NCBI GenBank assembly: GCA_900554635.1
Contig: USHY01000042.1
Span: 1-7,998, forward strand
Reading direction: 5' to 3'
Source: an uncultured Clostridium sp.
Lineage (GTDB): Bacteria > Bacillota > Clostridia > TANB77 > CAG-508
DNA: 7,998 bases
Shown here: positions 1 to 6,670 of the stretch, one piece after another
How the letters are laid out: each line of letters begins with the position of its first letter
Position numbering within the stretch: the stretch's first letter is position 1
Notes under the pieces: model-generated
Told to the model about the DNA's origin: nothing
The model's database searches: none
The model's input: the letters and a program-made list of their open reading frames with translations, nothing else
Position numbers and translations under genes: made by a program

Positions 1-67
1 TATAATACCTTTTTACCAATAATGCAAGGCTTTTTTTGAAAATATTTCCAATTATGTCAGTTTTGCT
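1..67. other. Short non-coding end after yigZ, nothing assigned
   Basis: This AT-rich stretch after the yigZ stop shows no convincing hairpin terminator. On the minus strand, TTGCAT and TATTAT occur but with only about 14 bases between them, too short for a normal promoter. The operon may end, or continue, beyond the left edge. Confidence 0.4.
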
Positions 68-698
68 TTATATTTCAACGAATTTTTCTTTTATTATATC
101 AAATTTTGAAATATTAAAATTTTTATTGTTGTAATTGTTTAAAAACTGTTCTTCTGTTCCTTGTATTATATCTATTAATAGCTCTATTTGCTCTAAATAC
201 TCGATTTTTGTTATTTTAATATTCATTTTATCCAAATAGTATTTTAGTGGTTCAAATTCTGTGTAATCTATTTTTATTTTTGCTTCATACCCTTTTGCTT
301 TTTCTGTTATTTCGGCTTTTTCCAAGGCTTTTTCTGTAGCTCCAGAGTATGCTCTAACAAGCCCTCCAGTTCCAAGTAGAATTCCTCCAAAATATCTTGT
401 TACAACAACTAAAATATTTGATAATCCTCTTTCTAAAACCATTTTTAGTATTGGTGCACCTGCTGTGCCTGATGGTTCCCCATCATCATTGTATTTTACT
501 GCTATTCCTCCGATTTCCAGCCTCTATGGCATAGGCAAAGCAGTTATGTCTTGCATCATTATATTTTTTCTTTATTTGTTTAATATAGTTTTCTGCCTCA
601 TCCACATTTTCAACATAAAAAATATTTGCAATAAATCTTGATTTCTTTTCTATGAGTTCTGCTGTAGCATTTGCTTTTATTGCTTTGAAGCTATCCAT
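68..698 (-). CDS. yigZ: YigZ/IMPACT family protein, read through a +1 frameshift at a CGG codon
   Basis: UPF0029/IMPACT-family protein; bacterial members are poorly characterised, while the eukaryotic relative IMPACT regulates GCN2. The zero frame from ATG 698 gives the family N-terminus (ELIEKKSRFIANI, ARHNCFAYAI) and stops at 486. At codon 63 it meets CGG (512-510). Skipping the C at 512 joins IEAGN to GGIAVKYNDDGEPSGTAGAPI and on to VTRYFGGILLGTGGLVRAYS (about 98-117), the two family signatures, then a DUF1949-type C-terminal domain from about 140. The joined protein is 209 residues, normal for the family; the 62-residue zero-frame part lacks both signatures. ATG 698 is preferred over the upstream ATG at 737, which lies inside the flavoprotein gene, because of the family N-terminus and an AGGAAGG Shine-Dalgarno overlapping the previous stop. 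Last gene of the operon. Family secure; joined product inferred. Confidence 0.88.
509..512 (-). other. +1 frameshift site, CGG-A, in yigZ
   Basis: The zero frame reads GGA AAT CGG AGG and the conserved frame reads GGA AAT (C) GGA GGA ATA. The extra base is the C at 512 (plus-strand G). Zero-frame translation meets TGA at 488-486, before the DDGEPSGTAG signature. The exact junction is slightly less tightly fixed by homology than at the other two sites, but CGG is the only rare codon in the interval. Confidence 0.82.
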
Positions 699-700
699 AT

Positions 701-1951
701 TTACCTTCCTTTTCCGGCAGAGTAACCTGTAGACCATGCAATTTGTAGATTAAATCCCCCTGTAAACGCATCTAGGTCCATTATTTCTCCTGCAAAATAT
801 AAACCTTTAATTATTTTTGATTCCATTGTTTTTGGATTTATTTCTTTTAAACCTATTCCGCCTTTTGTTATAATTGCTTCATCAATACTTCCAAAACCGT
901 TTAATGTTATTTCAAAATTTTTTAAAGTATTTACTATTGTTTTTCTTTCTTCTTTTGTTATAACATTTACTCTTTTTTCAGGGTCAATTCCTGTTAGTTT
1001 AATAAATGTATTTATCATTTTTCTTGGAAGTAATTTTTCTAAGCTATTTTTAAATTCTTTGTTTTTAAGTTCTTCAAAATCTCTTAAAATTCTATGGTCT
1101 AATTTTTGATTATCTAGTGCTGGTTTTAGGTCTATTACTAATTTCACCTTATTTTCTTGCATTAGTTTGGTTATGTTTTTATATCTTACAAGTACAGCTG
1201 AAGCGCTTAGTATTACTGGGCCTGATACTCCAAAATGAGTAAATAGCATTTCTCCAAAGTCATTATATATTTCTTTATCTTCACATTTTATTTTAATAGC
1301 AATATTTTTAAGTGATAGTCCTTGCATTTCTTGGCATAGTTCTTTTGATTTTCCTGTGCTTATTAATGGAACAAGTGATGGTTTAATTTCAGTTACAGTG
1401 TGTCCAAGTTCTTTTGCCATTTTATATCCATCTCCGGTTGACCCTGTAACTGGGTAACTCATTCCACCTGTTGCTAAAATTACTTTATCTGCAAATAGTT
1501 GTTCTTTGTTTTTACCTTCAATTCCCTTTGCAATTCCATTTTCCGTAAGGATTTTTGTTACTTCAAAATTTGTTTTTATCTCAACATCTAGTTTCTTTAA
1601 TTTTCTTTTTAGTGCTTCTAAAACATCTATTGACTTATCTGAAACTGGAAAAACTCTGCCACCTCTTTCAACTTTTGTTGAAACACCTTCACTGTTTAAA
1701 AGGTTAATAATGTCTTTATTTGAGTATTGGTTGAAACTGCTAAATAAGAATTTTGAATTTTCTGGAATGTTTTTCATAAATTCATCTAAGTCTCCATTGT
1801 TTGTAATATTACATCTTCCCTTTCCAGTTATTAGTAATTTTTTCCCAGTTTTTTCCATTTTCTCTAATATAATAACTTTGTTCCCATTTTCTGCAGCGCT
1901 TATTCCCGCAAGCATTCCGGCTGGGCCTCCACCTATTACGATTGTTTTCAT
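701..1951 (-). CDS. HI0933/YhiN-type NAD(P)/FAD-dependent flavoprotein (aminoacetone oxidase family)
   Basis: Flavoprotein of 416 residues, typical for the HI0933 (BaiN/YhiN) family. The physiological role is not settled; members are annotated as FAD-dependent oxidoreductases. The dinucleotide-binding fold starts at once (IVIGGGPAGMLAGISAA, about 4-20). The family mark GKGRCNITNN comes near 43-52, then ATGGMSYPVTGSTGDGY (about 160-176). The C-terminal FAD-contact segment GLYFAGEIMDLDAFTGGFNLQIAWSTGYSAG closes the protein. ATG 1951 has AAGGAG five bases upstream. The stop is only two bases before the yigZ start, and the upstream stop is 13 bases away, so this gene is translated within the operon. 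Several Ala-Gly and Thr-Gly pairs place the string CGG out of frame (GCC GGA, ACC GGA), but no CGG codon is in frame and the frame is intact. Confidence 0.95.
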   Translation of the reverse strand: MKTIVIGGGPAGMLAGISAAENGNKVIILEKMEKTGKKLLITGKGRCNITNNGDLDEFMKNIPENSKFLFSSFNQYSNKDIINLLNSEGVSTKVERGGRVFPVSDKSIDVLEALKRKLKKLDVEIKTNFEVTKILTENGIAKGIEGKNKEQLFADKVILATGGMSYPVTGSTGDGYKMAKELGHTVTEIKPSLVPLISTGKSKELCQEMQGLSLKNIAIKIKCEDKEIYNDFGEMLFTHFGVSGPVILSASAVLVRYKNITKLMQENKVKLVIDLKPALDNQKLDHRILRDFEELKNKEFKNSLEKLLPRKMINTFIKLTGIDPEKRVNVITKEERKTIVNTLKNFEITLNGFGSIDEAIITKGGIGLKEINPKTMESKIIKGLYFAGEIMDLDAFTGGFNLQIAWSTGYSAGKGR

Positions 1952-1964
1952 ATTTACTCCTTTT

Positions 1965-3216
1965 TTATTCTTCTAGCATCTTTGCTATTGCTTTTATTAC
2001 TCCAAATTTTCCGTATTCATAAGTTAATCCACCTTGCATGAATGCTGTATATGGTGGTCTAATTGGTGCATCACATGATAATTCTATTGATGAACCTTGT
2101 ACAAAAGTTCCTGCTGCCATTATTACTTTATCAGCATACCCTGGCATTGGAGATGGTTCTGGCACTGAATTTGAGTCTATTGGTGAGCCGAGCTTGTATT
2201 CCTTGGCAGAATTTAACCAGTTTTTCTTCATTGTTTAGGTGTATTAATTGAACAATATCTGTTCTTTTTTCATTGTATTTTGGTGAAACCTCATATCCTA
2301 ATTTTTCTAATATTCTACTTGCAAATACTGCTGTTTTTACTGCATTTGAAACTGTTTGTGGTGCGAAGAATAGCCCTTGAAGTATGGCTTTATTTGCTCC
2401 TAGTGATGGACCTGTTTCTTTTCCTTGGCCTGGCACTGTTAATCTTTCTGCTGCAAGTTCAACTAATTCTTTTTTCCCTGCAATATATGCTCCATTTGGT
2501 GCAATTCCTCCTCCAAGGTTTTTAATTAAAGAACCCACCATTAGGTCTGCACCAAGTGCTACTGGTTCTATTGTATCAACAAATTCTCCATAACAGTTGT
2601 CTACCATAATTATTGCATCTGTATTTACTTTTCTAATCTCTTGAATTATGTTTTTAATAGATTCAAGTGATAAACTTTTTCTTATGGCATACCCTCTTGA
2701 GCGTTGCATGCAAATTAATTTAATGTTACCTTTTTTAGCTCTCTCAACTATTTTGTCTGTATCAAAATCATCACCTATTAGGTCTATTTGTTCATATTTT
2801 ACTCCATAACTTTTAAGTGAGCTTTTATTTTCTGCAATTCCTATTACTTCATCTAATGTATCATAAGGTTTTCCATTTATGCTAAGCATTGTGTCTCCTG
2901 GTCTTAGCATTGAGAACAATGCTACTGTAAGTGCATGTGTACCTGAAATAAATTGATTTCTAACTACACTATCTTCTGCTCCTAGTACTTCAGCAAATAT
3001 TTTCTCTATTGTGTCTCTTCCTATATCTCCATAGCCATATCCTGTAGTTGTTCCAAAGTGCATTTCTGATAATTTATATTTTTGAAATGCCATTAAAACT
3101 TTTAGTGTGTTTTCTTCTTTTATTTTATCTATTTTTTCAAACTCTGGTTTTATTTCTCCTTCTACTTCTCTTACCAATTTTTCTAAATCATTTGATATTC
3201 CATATTTTTCGTACAT
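1965..3216 (-). CDS. ynbB: YnbB-like PLP-dependent protein (methionine gamma-lyase / aluminum-resistance family), read through a +1 frameshift at a CGG codon
   Basis: Fold-type I PLP enzyme of the family annotated as methionine gamma-lyase or aluminum-resistance protein; the true substrate is poorly known. The zero frame (3216-2131) gives the start, FGTTTGYGYGD (54-64), the SGTHA cofactor region (91-95), DNCYGEF (206-212) and the likely PLP lysine Lys232 in SLIKNLGGG. It leaves the family pattern at codon 343, CGG at 2190-2188. Skipping the C at 2190 joins …KFCQGIQA to GSPIDSNSVPEP…MPGYADKVIMAAGTFVQGSSIELSCDAPIRPPY, the family's conserved C-terminus, for 416 residues, the expected length. The zero frame alone ends 19 codons later and loses that conserved end. 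ATG 3216 has a good Shine-Dalgarno (AGGGGAG, 7-base spacing). It lies 13 bases before the flavoprotein gene, in one operon. Family secure; joined product inferred. Confidence 0.88.
2187..2190 (-). other. +1 frameshift site, CGG-C, in the ynbB-like gene
   Basis: The zero frame reads CAA GCT CGG CTC and the conserved frame reads CAA GCT (C) GGC TCA. The extra base is the C at 2190 (plus-strand G). The junction falls within the family signature CQGIQxxSPxDS, which fixes the shift to within a codon or two. No homopolymer is present. Unshifted translation would stop at 2131. Confidence 0.85.
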
Positions 3217-3242
3217 TTTTCTTCTCCCCTTTTACATTTTTT

Positions 3243-3264
3243 AAGCAGGTATTTCAACCTGCTT
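3243..3264. repeat. Intergenic stem-loop after the CNNM/CBS gene
   Basis: An exact 8-base inverted repeat (AAGCAGGT / ACCTGCTT) with a 6-base loop starts two bases after the stop codon of the CNNM/CBS gene. On the minus strand, the direction of transcription, it is followed by A residues rather than T, so it is not a standard terminator there. On the plus strand it is followed by TTTT. It may act as an mRNA end or processing structure, or weakly stop antisense transcription. Read-through into the next gene is likely. Confidence 0.5.
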
Positions 3265-3266
3265 TT

Positions 3267-4598
3267 TTATTCTTCCTCTTCCTTATTTTCTTCTATATTT
3301 TCGTTTTGCTCTACTGTTTTATTTTTACATGCCTTTACCCATAAAATTCTTTTTTCTTCATATTCCTCAATTTTGTATGTTACTTTTTCTGTTTCTATTA
3401 CTGGTTTTTCATCATCTTGTGGTATTCTTCCAAGTAGTTCAATTAAGTACCCTGATAATGTATCGTAATCACCTTCTGGGATGTCTATTTCAAGAATTTT
3501 TCTTAGGTCAAATATACTTACACTTCCATTTATTAAGAATGTGTTATCATCAATTTTTTCGTATTCTTTTTCTACATCATCATATTCATCAAAAATATTT
3601 CCAACAAGTTCTTCTATTATGTCTTCCATTGTGATGATTCCGGCTGTTCCTCCATACTCATCTAAAACAATGGCAAGTTGTTGTTTATCTCTTTGCATTT
3701 CTTTGAAGAATTCGTTAATTGGTTTGCTTTCTGATACAAAATATACTGGTCTCATTATTTTTTTGATTTTTACTTCTTTTTTTGTATATGCATAAGCAAG
3801 TAAATCTTTAATAAATAAAACACCAACTATGTTATCTATATTTTCTTCATATACTGGTATTCTGCTGTATTTGTATTCTTTAAGTTCACTTAAAATATCT
3901 TCAATGTTTGAACCAATTTCTATTGCATAAACTTCAGTTCTGTGTATCATAACTTCTGATACTGTTTTATCATTAAATTCAAATACATTATTTATTAATT
4001 CTTTTTCTTCTTCATCTATTGAGCCTTTTTCTTCACCTACATCAACCATCATTCTAATTTCTTCTTCTGTAACTGTTTCCTCATCTTGTGGGCCTATTCC
4101 AAATAGTTTACATATACTATTTGTTGAAAAATTTAAGAAATTAACAATTGGAGATGCAATAATATGAATAAGCCTAATTACCCCAATACTTCCAAATGCT
4201 ATTTTCTCTGGATTTTTCATAGCAATTCTTTTTGGAACTAATTCTCCAAAAACAAGTGAAAAATATGATAAAATAAGTGTGATTATAATAATTGAAATTG
4301 TATTCCATGTATTAATTCCCAAATTAATCAAAGAATTAAGCTTTGGTGCTAATTCACTTGCAAAAGCATCTGCTGCAAATGCACTTGATAAAAATCCCGC
4401 CAAAGTTATTCCTATTTGAATTGTAGCCAAAAATTTACTTGGCTCCTTAAGCATCTTCCTAATCTTCTTAGCCTTCTTATTACCCTCTTTTGCTTGTTTA
4501 TCGATTTTTGCATCATTCAATGAAATAAACGCAATCTCTGCCGCCGCAAAAAAAGCATTTACAAAAATCAATATTGCTAAAACCAACAGTGAAATCAT
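3267..4598 (-). CDS. CNNM/DUF21 - CBS pair - CorC/HlyC domain membrane protein
   Basis: Hemolysin-C/CorC-type integral membrane protein of 443 residues, a normal length. The family is linked to Mg2+ or other divalent-cation export and homeostasis. The N-terminal CNNM domain (about 1-190) has membrane segments near 2-25, 58-80, 98-120 and 134-158, including the conserved FGELVPKRIA. Two CBS repeats follow (about 213-270 and 277-340), which in relatives bind adenine nucleotides; the second carries LDEYGGTAGIITMEDIIEELVG. The transporter-associated CorC/HlyC domain spans about 353-425, and the tail is very acidic. A TGA stop four codons upstream leaves ATG 4598 as the earliest ATG. The nearest Shine-Dalgarno (AAAGGAG) ends about 16 bases before it, unusually far. 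First gene after the consensus promoter; 50 bases separate it from the next gene. Family call very secure; transported ion not known. Confidence 0.95.
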   Translation of the reverse strand: MISLLVLAILIFVNAFFAAAEIAFISLNDAKIDKQAKEGNKKAKKIRKMLKEPSKFLATIQIGITLAGFLSSAFAADAFASELAPKLNSLINLGINTWNTISIIIITLILSYFSLVFGELVPKRIAMKNPEKIAFGSIGVIRLIHIIASPIVNFLNFSTNSICKLFGIGPQDEETVTEEEIRMMVDVGEEKGSIDEEEKELINNVFEFNDKTVSEVMIHRTEVYAIEIGSNIEDILSELKEYKYSRIPVYEENIDNIVGVLFIKDLLAYAYTKKEVKIKKIMRPVYFVSESKPINEFFKEMQRDKQQLAIVLDEYGGTAGIITMEDIIEELVGNIFDEYDDVEKEYEKIDDNTFLINGSVSIFDLRKILEIDIPEGDYDTLSGYLIELLGRIPQDDEKPVIETEKVTYKIEEYEEKRILWVKACKNKTVEQNENIEENKEEEE

Positions 4599-4641
4599 TC
4601 TAAAGTTTCACTAACTCCTTTCTTGTTTAAAAAACATTTTA

Positions 4642-4670
4642 ATTATATAATGAATCCCTTGTTTTGTCAA
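4642..4670 (-). promoter_or_regulatory. Perfect-consensus sigma-A promoter for the CNNM/CBS to yigZ operon
   Basis: The minus strand has TTGACA (4670-4665), exactly 17 bases, then TATAAT (4647-4642). Both hexamers match the housekeeping consensus completely. It lies just after the terminator at 4680-4720 and gives a predicted start near 4635, with a leader of about 35-40 bases before the ATG at 4598. Confidence 0.9.
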
Positions 4671-4679
4671 CTTAAAAGC

Positions 4680-4720
4680 AAAATAAATAGAGCTATTTAA
4701 AAAACGGCTCTATTTATTTT
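4680..4720 (-). terminator. Strong terminator after the coiled-coil protein gene
   Basis: A perfect 14-base inverted repeat (4680-4693 with 4707-4720; half-site AAAATAAATAGAGC) encloses a 13-base loop, starting 11 bases after the TAG at 4732. On the minus strand the stem itself ends in TTTATTTT, then GC and TTTT. On the plus strand it is followed by more T, so it may act in both directions. It insulates the four-gene operon downstream. Confidence 0.8.
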
Positions 4721-4731
4721 TTATTTAAAGT

Positions 4732-5811
4732 CTAACGGCTTTGCTCGCTTTCATCTTTTTTATGTGTTGCTCCATCTTGTTTTTCATATCTTCCACCATA
4801 TTTTTCTGCATAACTATTTGCTGCTGCTTTTTTCTTATCTTCAAGTTCTACTCTTAAACTATCTCTAAATGCTTTTTCACCATCTTCTTTGCCATATTCT
4901 GCAATATATGATAGTAATTGATCTTCTCTTGATTGCTTAATTTCTGCTTTTTTTGCTTCTCTTGCAGTTCTAATTATTTCACGTACTTCTTCCATCTCTT
5001 TATCAGAAATGCTTTGTTCTGTTTTTTCTTTACCTTTTCCTGCAAACACTTTTGCTACTCTATTTTTAATAGAACTAAATCCATTTTTAAAGAATTCTCC
5101 AATTTTTGCAAGTCTTGGATGTTTTTCTGCAAATTCGCTAACATTTACTAGATATCCTGCTTTTTCATTAGTGTTTGCTTTTTCATTGTTTTTAGCTTCT
5201 GTAAATGTTTTGCTTGATGGTTCTATTTTAATTTGAATATCTTCTAAATTTTTACCTTTAAGTAAGTTTGCTGCAATTAAATTACATTTTGCAATTTTTC
5301 TTTCACATATTTCTTTTTCTTTATTATCTGAACTTGTTTTCAAACTTTCATTTCTTTCATCAAGGTTTCTTATTACAGCTTGTGTAATTTCTAAATCTTC
5401 TTGTAAGTCATTGTACTCACTTTTATCAATTCCTGATTTCTGCATTTTTGTCATTAATTCATTTGCACGTTTTTTTTGTTCTTCTAGGATTTTACTATTT
5501 TTTTCTATTTCCTTTACAACAGGATTATTTTCTAATTGTTTTTCTAATTCTTTTCTATATGCTAATATATTTGCTATTTTTGTCTTATTTTTTTCATAAT
5601 TTTCGTAATCTTGTAATTGTGCTTCTTGCTCTGGAAGTTTAAGTTTTGCTTCTCTTAAAGCATCTTGGTACTCTTCCTTTGTTTTAAAAGTACCTACTTC
5701 ATTTCTTTTTGTGTTCTCTATCTCTTCTTTTAATTTTGCGATTTTTTCTGAAACTGGCTCTTGGTTTAGCATTTTCTCATATTTAGCTTCCCATCTTGGT
5801 TTATTTGCCAT
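4732..5811 (-). CDS. Coiled-coil-rich cytoplasmic protein of unknown function
   Basis: I do not recognise this 359-residue protein. It has no signal peptide or membrane segment. It is dominated by Lys and Glu with long predicted helices: residues about 15-200 look like coiled coil (for example KIAKLKEEIENTK and KELEKQLENN). A linker rich in Asn, Lys and Glu (about 205-220) follows, then a short amphipathic stretch (FFKNGFSSIKNRVAKVF), then more charged helix with MEEVREIIRTAREAKKAEIKQ, and a hydrophilic tail. The start is ATG at 5811 with a GGGGG Shine-Dalgarno seven bases upstream. It has its own likely promoter and a strong terminator, so it appears to be a single-gene unit. Arg is written AGA or CGT with no CGG, and the frame is intact. 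It could be a structural or scaffold protein, or accessory DNA cargo, but nothing visible decides this. Confidence 0.8.
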   Translation of the reverse strand: MANKPRWEAKYEKMLNQEPVSEKIAKLKEEIENTKRNEVGTFKTKEEYQDALREAKLKLPEQEAQLQDYENYEKNKTKIANILAYRKELEKQLENNPVVKEIEKNSKILEEQKKRANELMTKMQKSGIDKSEYNDLQEDLEITQAVIRNLDERNESLKTSSDNKEKEICERKIAKCNLIAANLLKGKNLEDIQIKIEPSSKTFTEAKNNEKANTNEKAGYLVNVSEFAEKHPRLAKIGEFFKNGFSSIKNRVAKVFAGKGKEKTEQSISDKEMEEVREIIRTAREAKKAEIKQSREDQLLSYIAEYGKEDGEKAFRDSLRVELEDKKKAAANSYAEKYGGRYEKQDGATHKKDESEQSR

Positions 5812-5864
5812 ATAAAATCCCCCTTTATTTTTTCAATAAATAATACATAAAATCTCTATTTATT

Positions 5865-5893
5865 ATTTTACCATATTTTTTTTCTTTTTGCAA
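5865..5893 (-). promoter_or_regulatory. Likely sigma-A promoter of the coiled-coil protein gene
   Basis: The minus strand has TTGCAA (5893-5888), a 17-base spacer and TAAAAT (5870-5865), close to consensus with ideal spacing. It overlaps the stop codon of the L,D-transpeptidase gene and gives a leader of about 45-50 bases before the ATG at 5811. The spacer is very A-rich, so chance matches are easier here than elsewhere. Confidence 0.55.
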
Positions 5894-5897
5894 ATTT

Positions 5898-6600
5898 TTA
5901 CTCAAAAAGTTCAAACCCCATATGCTTTTGAAGTTCTGGATCTATTGTTTTCCTTATATAAAGATTGTTTTCTTTACAGTATCTTCTTACTGCCTGTTCT
6001 GTTGCAGATCCAAATTTTCCATTTGGAAGTTCATTGAAAAAGCCTAGTTTTTTTAGGATTTTTTGGATTTCATATACATCTGAACCATACATTCCGGATT
6101 CCAAATATCTAAACCCTTTGCCAAAAGCTCCATATGGGCCATCTATTATTGTTACTTTGGTTCCTATTGGAATTATTTTATATAATTCAGCAACTTCTTC
6201 ATTATTCATTCTTATGCACCCATGTGAACTTGCCCAACCAAGTGAATTTGGATATATTGTGCCATGTATTCCAAAATCTCCCCATGGCACATTAAGTCCC
6301 ATCCATCTGCCTCCAAACCCTTCTCCCCAAGTATCTTTTGAAACAATTATCCAAGTTCCTATGGGAGATGGTGTTGACCACTTTCCGTCCTGAACATTTA
6401 AAAGTTTTAGTGCACATTCCATCTTCAAATAAATATAATTTTGATTCCTCTACATCAACTAAAATCTCATATTTTGAAGATTTTGCACTAGTTTGTATAG
6501 ACATAGTTTCTTTTCTTAAATTTAACATATATATGCTGGCTAGTATTAATAATAAAATTATTAGTGTTATTACTATTTTCTTTCTATTGAATATTATCAT
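5898..6600 (-). CDS. L,D-transpeptidase (YkuD) with peptidoglycan-binding domain, read through a +1 frameshift at a CGG codon
   Basis: Cell-wall enzyme that makes 3-3 cross-links or modifies peptidoglycan; it should face outward, anchored by one N-terminal membrane segment (about residues 8-27, after a basic MIIFNRKK start). The zero frame (6600-6292) encodes the anchor and the first YkuD strands (KLYLFEDG) but loses homology at codon 72, CGG at 6387-6385. Skipping the C at 6387 joins it to the next frame (…KCSG-GKWSTPSPIG…), giving 233 residues. The second part holds catalytic His112 (FGIHGT) and Cys128 (SSHGCIR), then a PG_binding_1 repeat at about 172-207. Neither piece is an enzyme alone: one lacks the catalytic Cys, the other the anchor and first strands. 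The ATG at 6600 is chosen for the membrane anchor; no good Shine-Dalgarno precedes it. Family very secure; production of the joined protein is inferred from conservation on both sides of the shift. Confidence 0.88.
6384..6387 (-). other. +1 frameshift site, CGG-A, in the L,D-transpeptidase gene
   Basis: The zero frame reads TCA GGA CGG AAA and the conserved frame reads TCA GGA (C) GGA AAG. The extra C, plus-strand G at 6387, lies before a glycine codon in the Gly-Lys turn that precedes STPSPIG in YkuD proteins. No homopolymer is at the junction. If the frame is not changed, translation runs 31 codons to a stop at 6292. Confidence 0.85.
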
Positions 6601-6633
6601 AATACTAATTTTATGTGAGCATTAGGACTTTAA

Positions 6634-6670
6634 TAACTAAAAAAGGAACAGTTTTGTTCCTTTTTAGTTA
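6634..6670 (-). terminator. Rho-independent terminator after the hydrogenase gene
   Basis: On the minus strand a stem GGAACA / TGTTCC with an AAAC loop is extended by A/T pairs on both sides, with one bulged base, and ends in a run of six T. It begins right after the TAG stop at 6671. The A/T flanks are nearly symmetrical, so it may also work in the plus direction. It separates the hydrogenase transcript from the L,D-transpeptidase gene. Confidence 0.85.

Noticed and set aside
1..30. Promoter-like TTGCAT and TATTAT on the minus strand near the left edge
   Set aside because: The spacing of about 14 bases is too short for a sigma-A promoter and the downstream gene is outside the window.
68..737. 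Two separate genes in the yigZ region, one starting at ATG 737 and one at ATG 442
   Set aside because: The 737 start lies inside the flavoprotein gene and the family N-terminus begins at 698. The ATG at 442 has no Shine-Dalgarno and lies downstream of the conserved DDGEPSGTAG, which is coded just upstream in the same frame. One shifted gene explains everything.
1506..1976. Long plus-strand open frames opposite the flavoprotein, CNNM/CBS, coiled-coil and L,D-transpeptidase genes
   Set aside because: They are antisense shadows of conserved minus-strand genes, rich in Phe, Leu and Ser with no family features and no ribosome binding sites of note.
5835..5864. Weak A/T-only inverted repeat (AATAAATA / TATTTATT) as a terminator of the L,D-transpeptidase gene
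   Set aside because: It has only 8 A/T pairs, no T-run after it on the minus strand, and overlaps the likely promoter region of the next gene; expected by chance at this base composition.
6384..6410. A −1 programmed frameshift at the nearby CTTTTAAA stretch in the L,D-transpeptidase gene
   Set aside because: The zero-frame codons ACT TTT AAA do not form an X XXY YYZ heptamer, and −1 would lead to the wrong frame. The conserved frame is +1.
68..6600. Three independent pseudogenes or homopolymer sequencing errors
   Set aside because: All three events are +1, all create CGG in frame, none is in a homopolymer despite abundant A and T runs, and all conserved downstream residues are kept. Error cannot be excluded without reads, but it does not predict this pattern.
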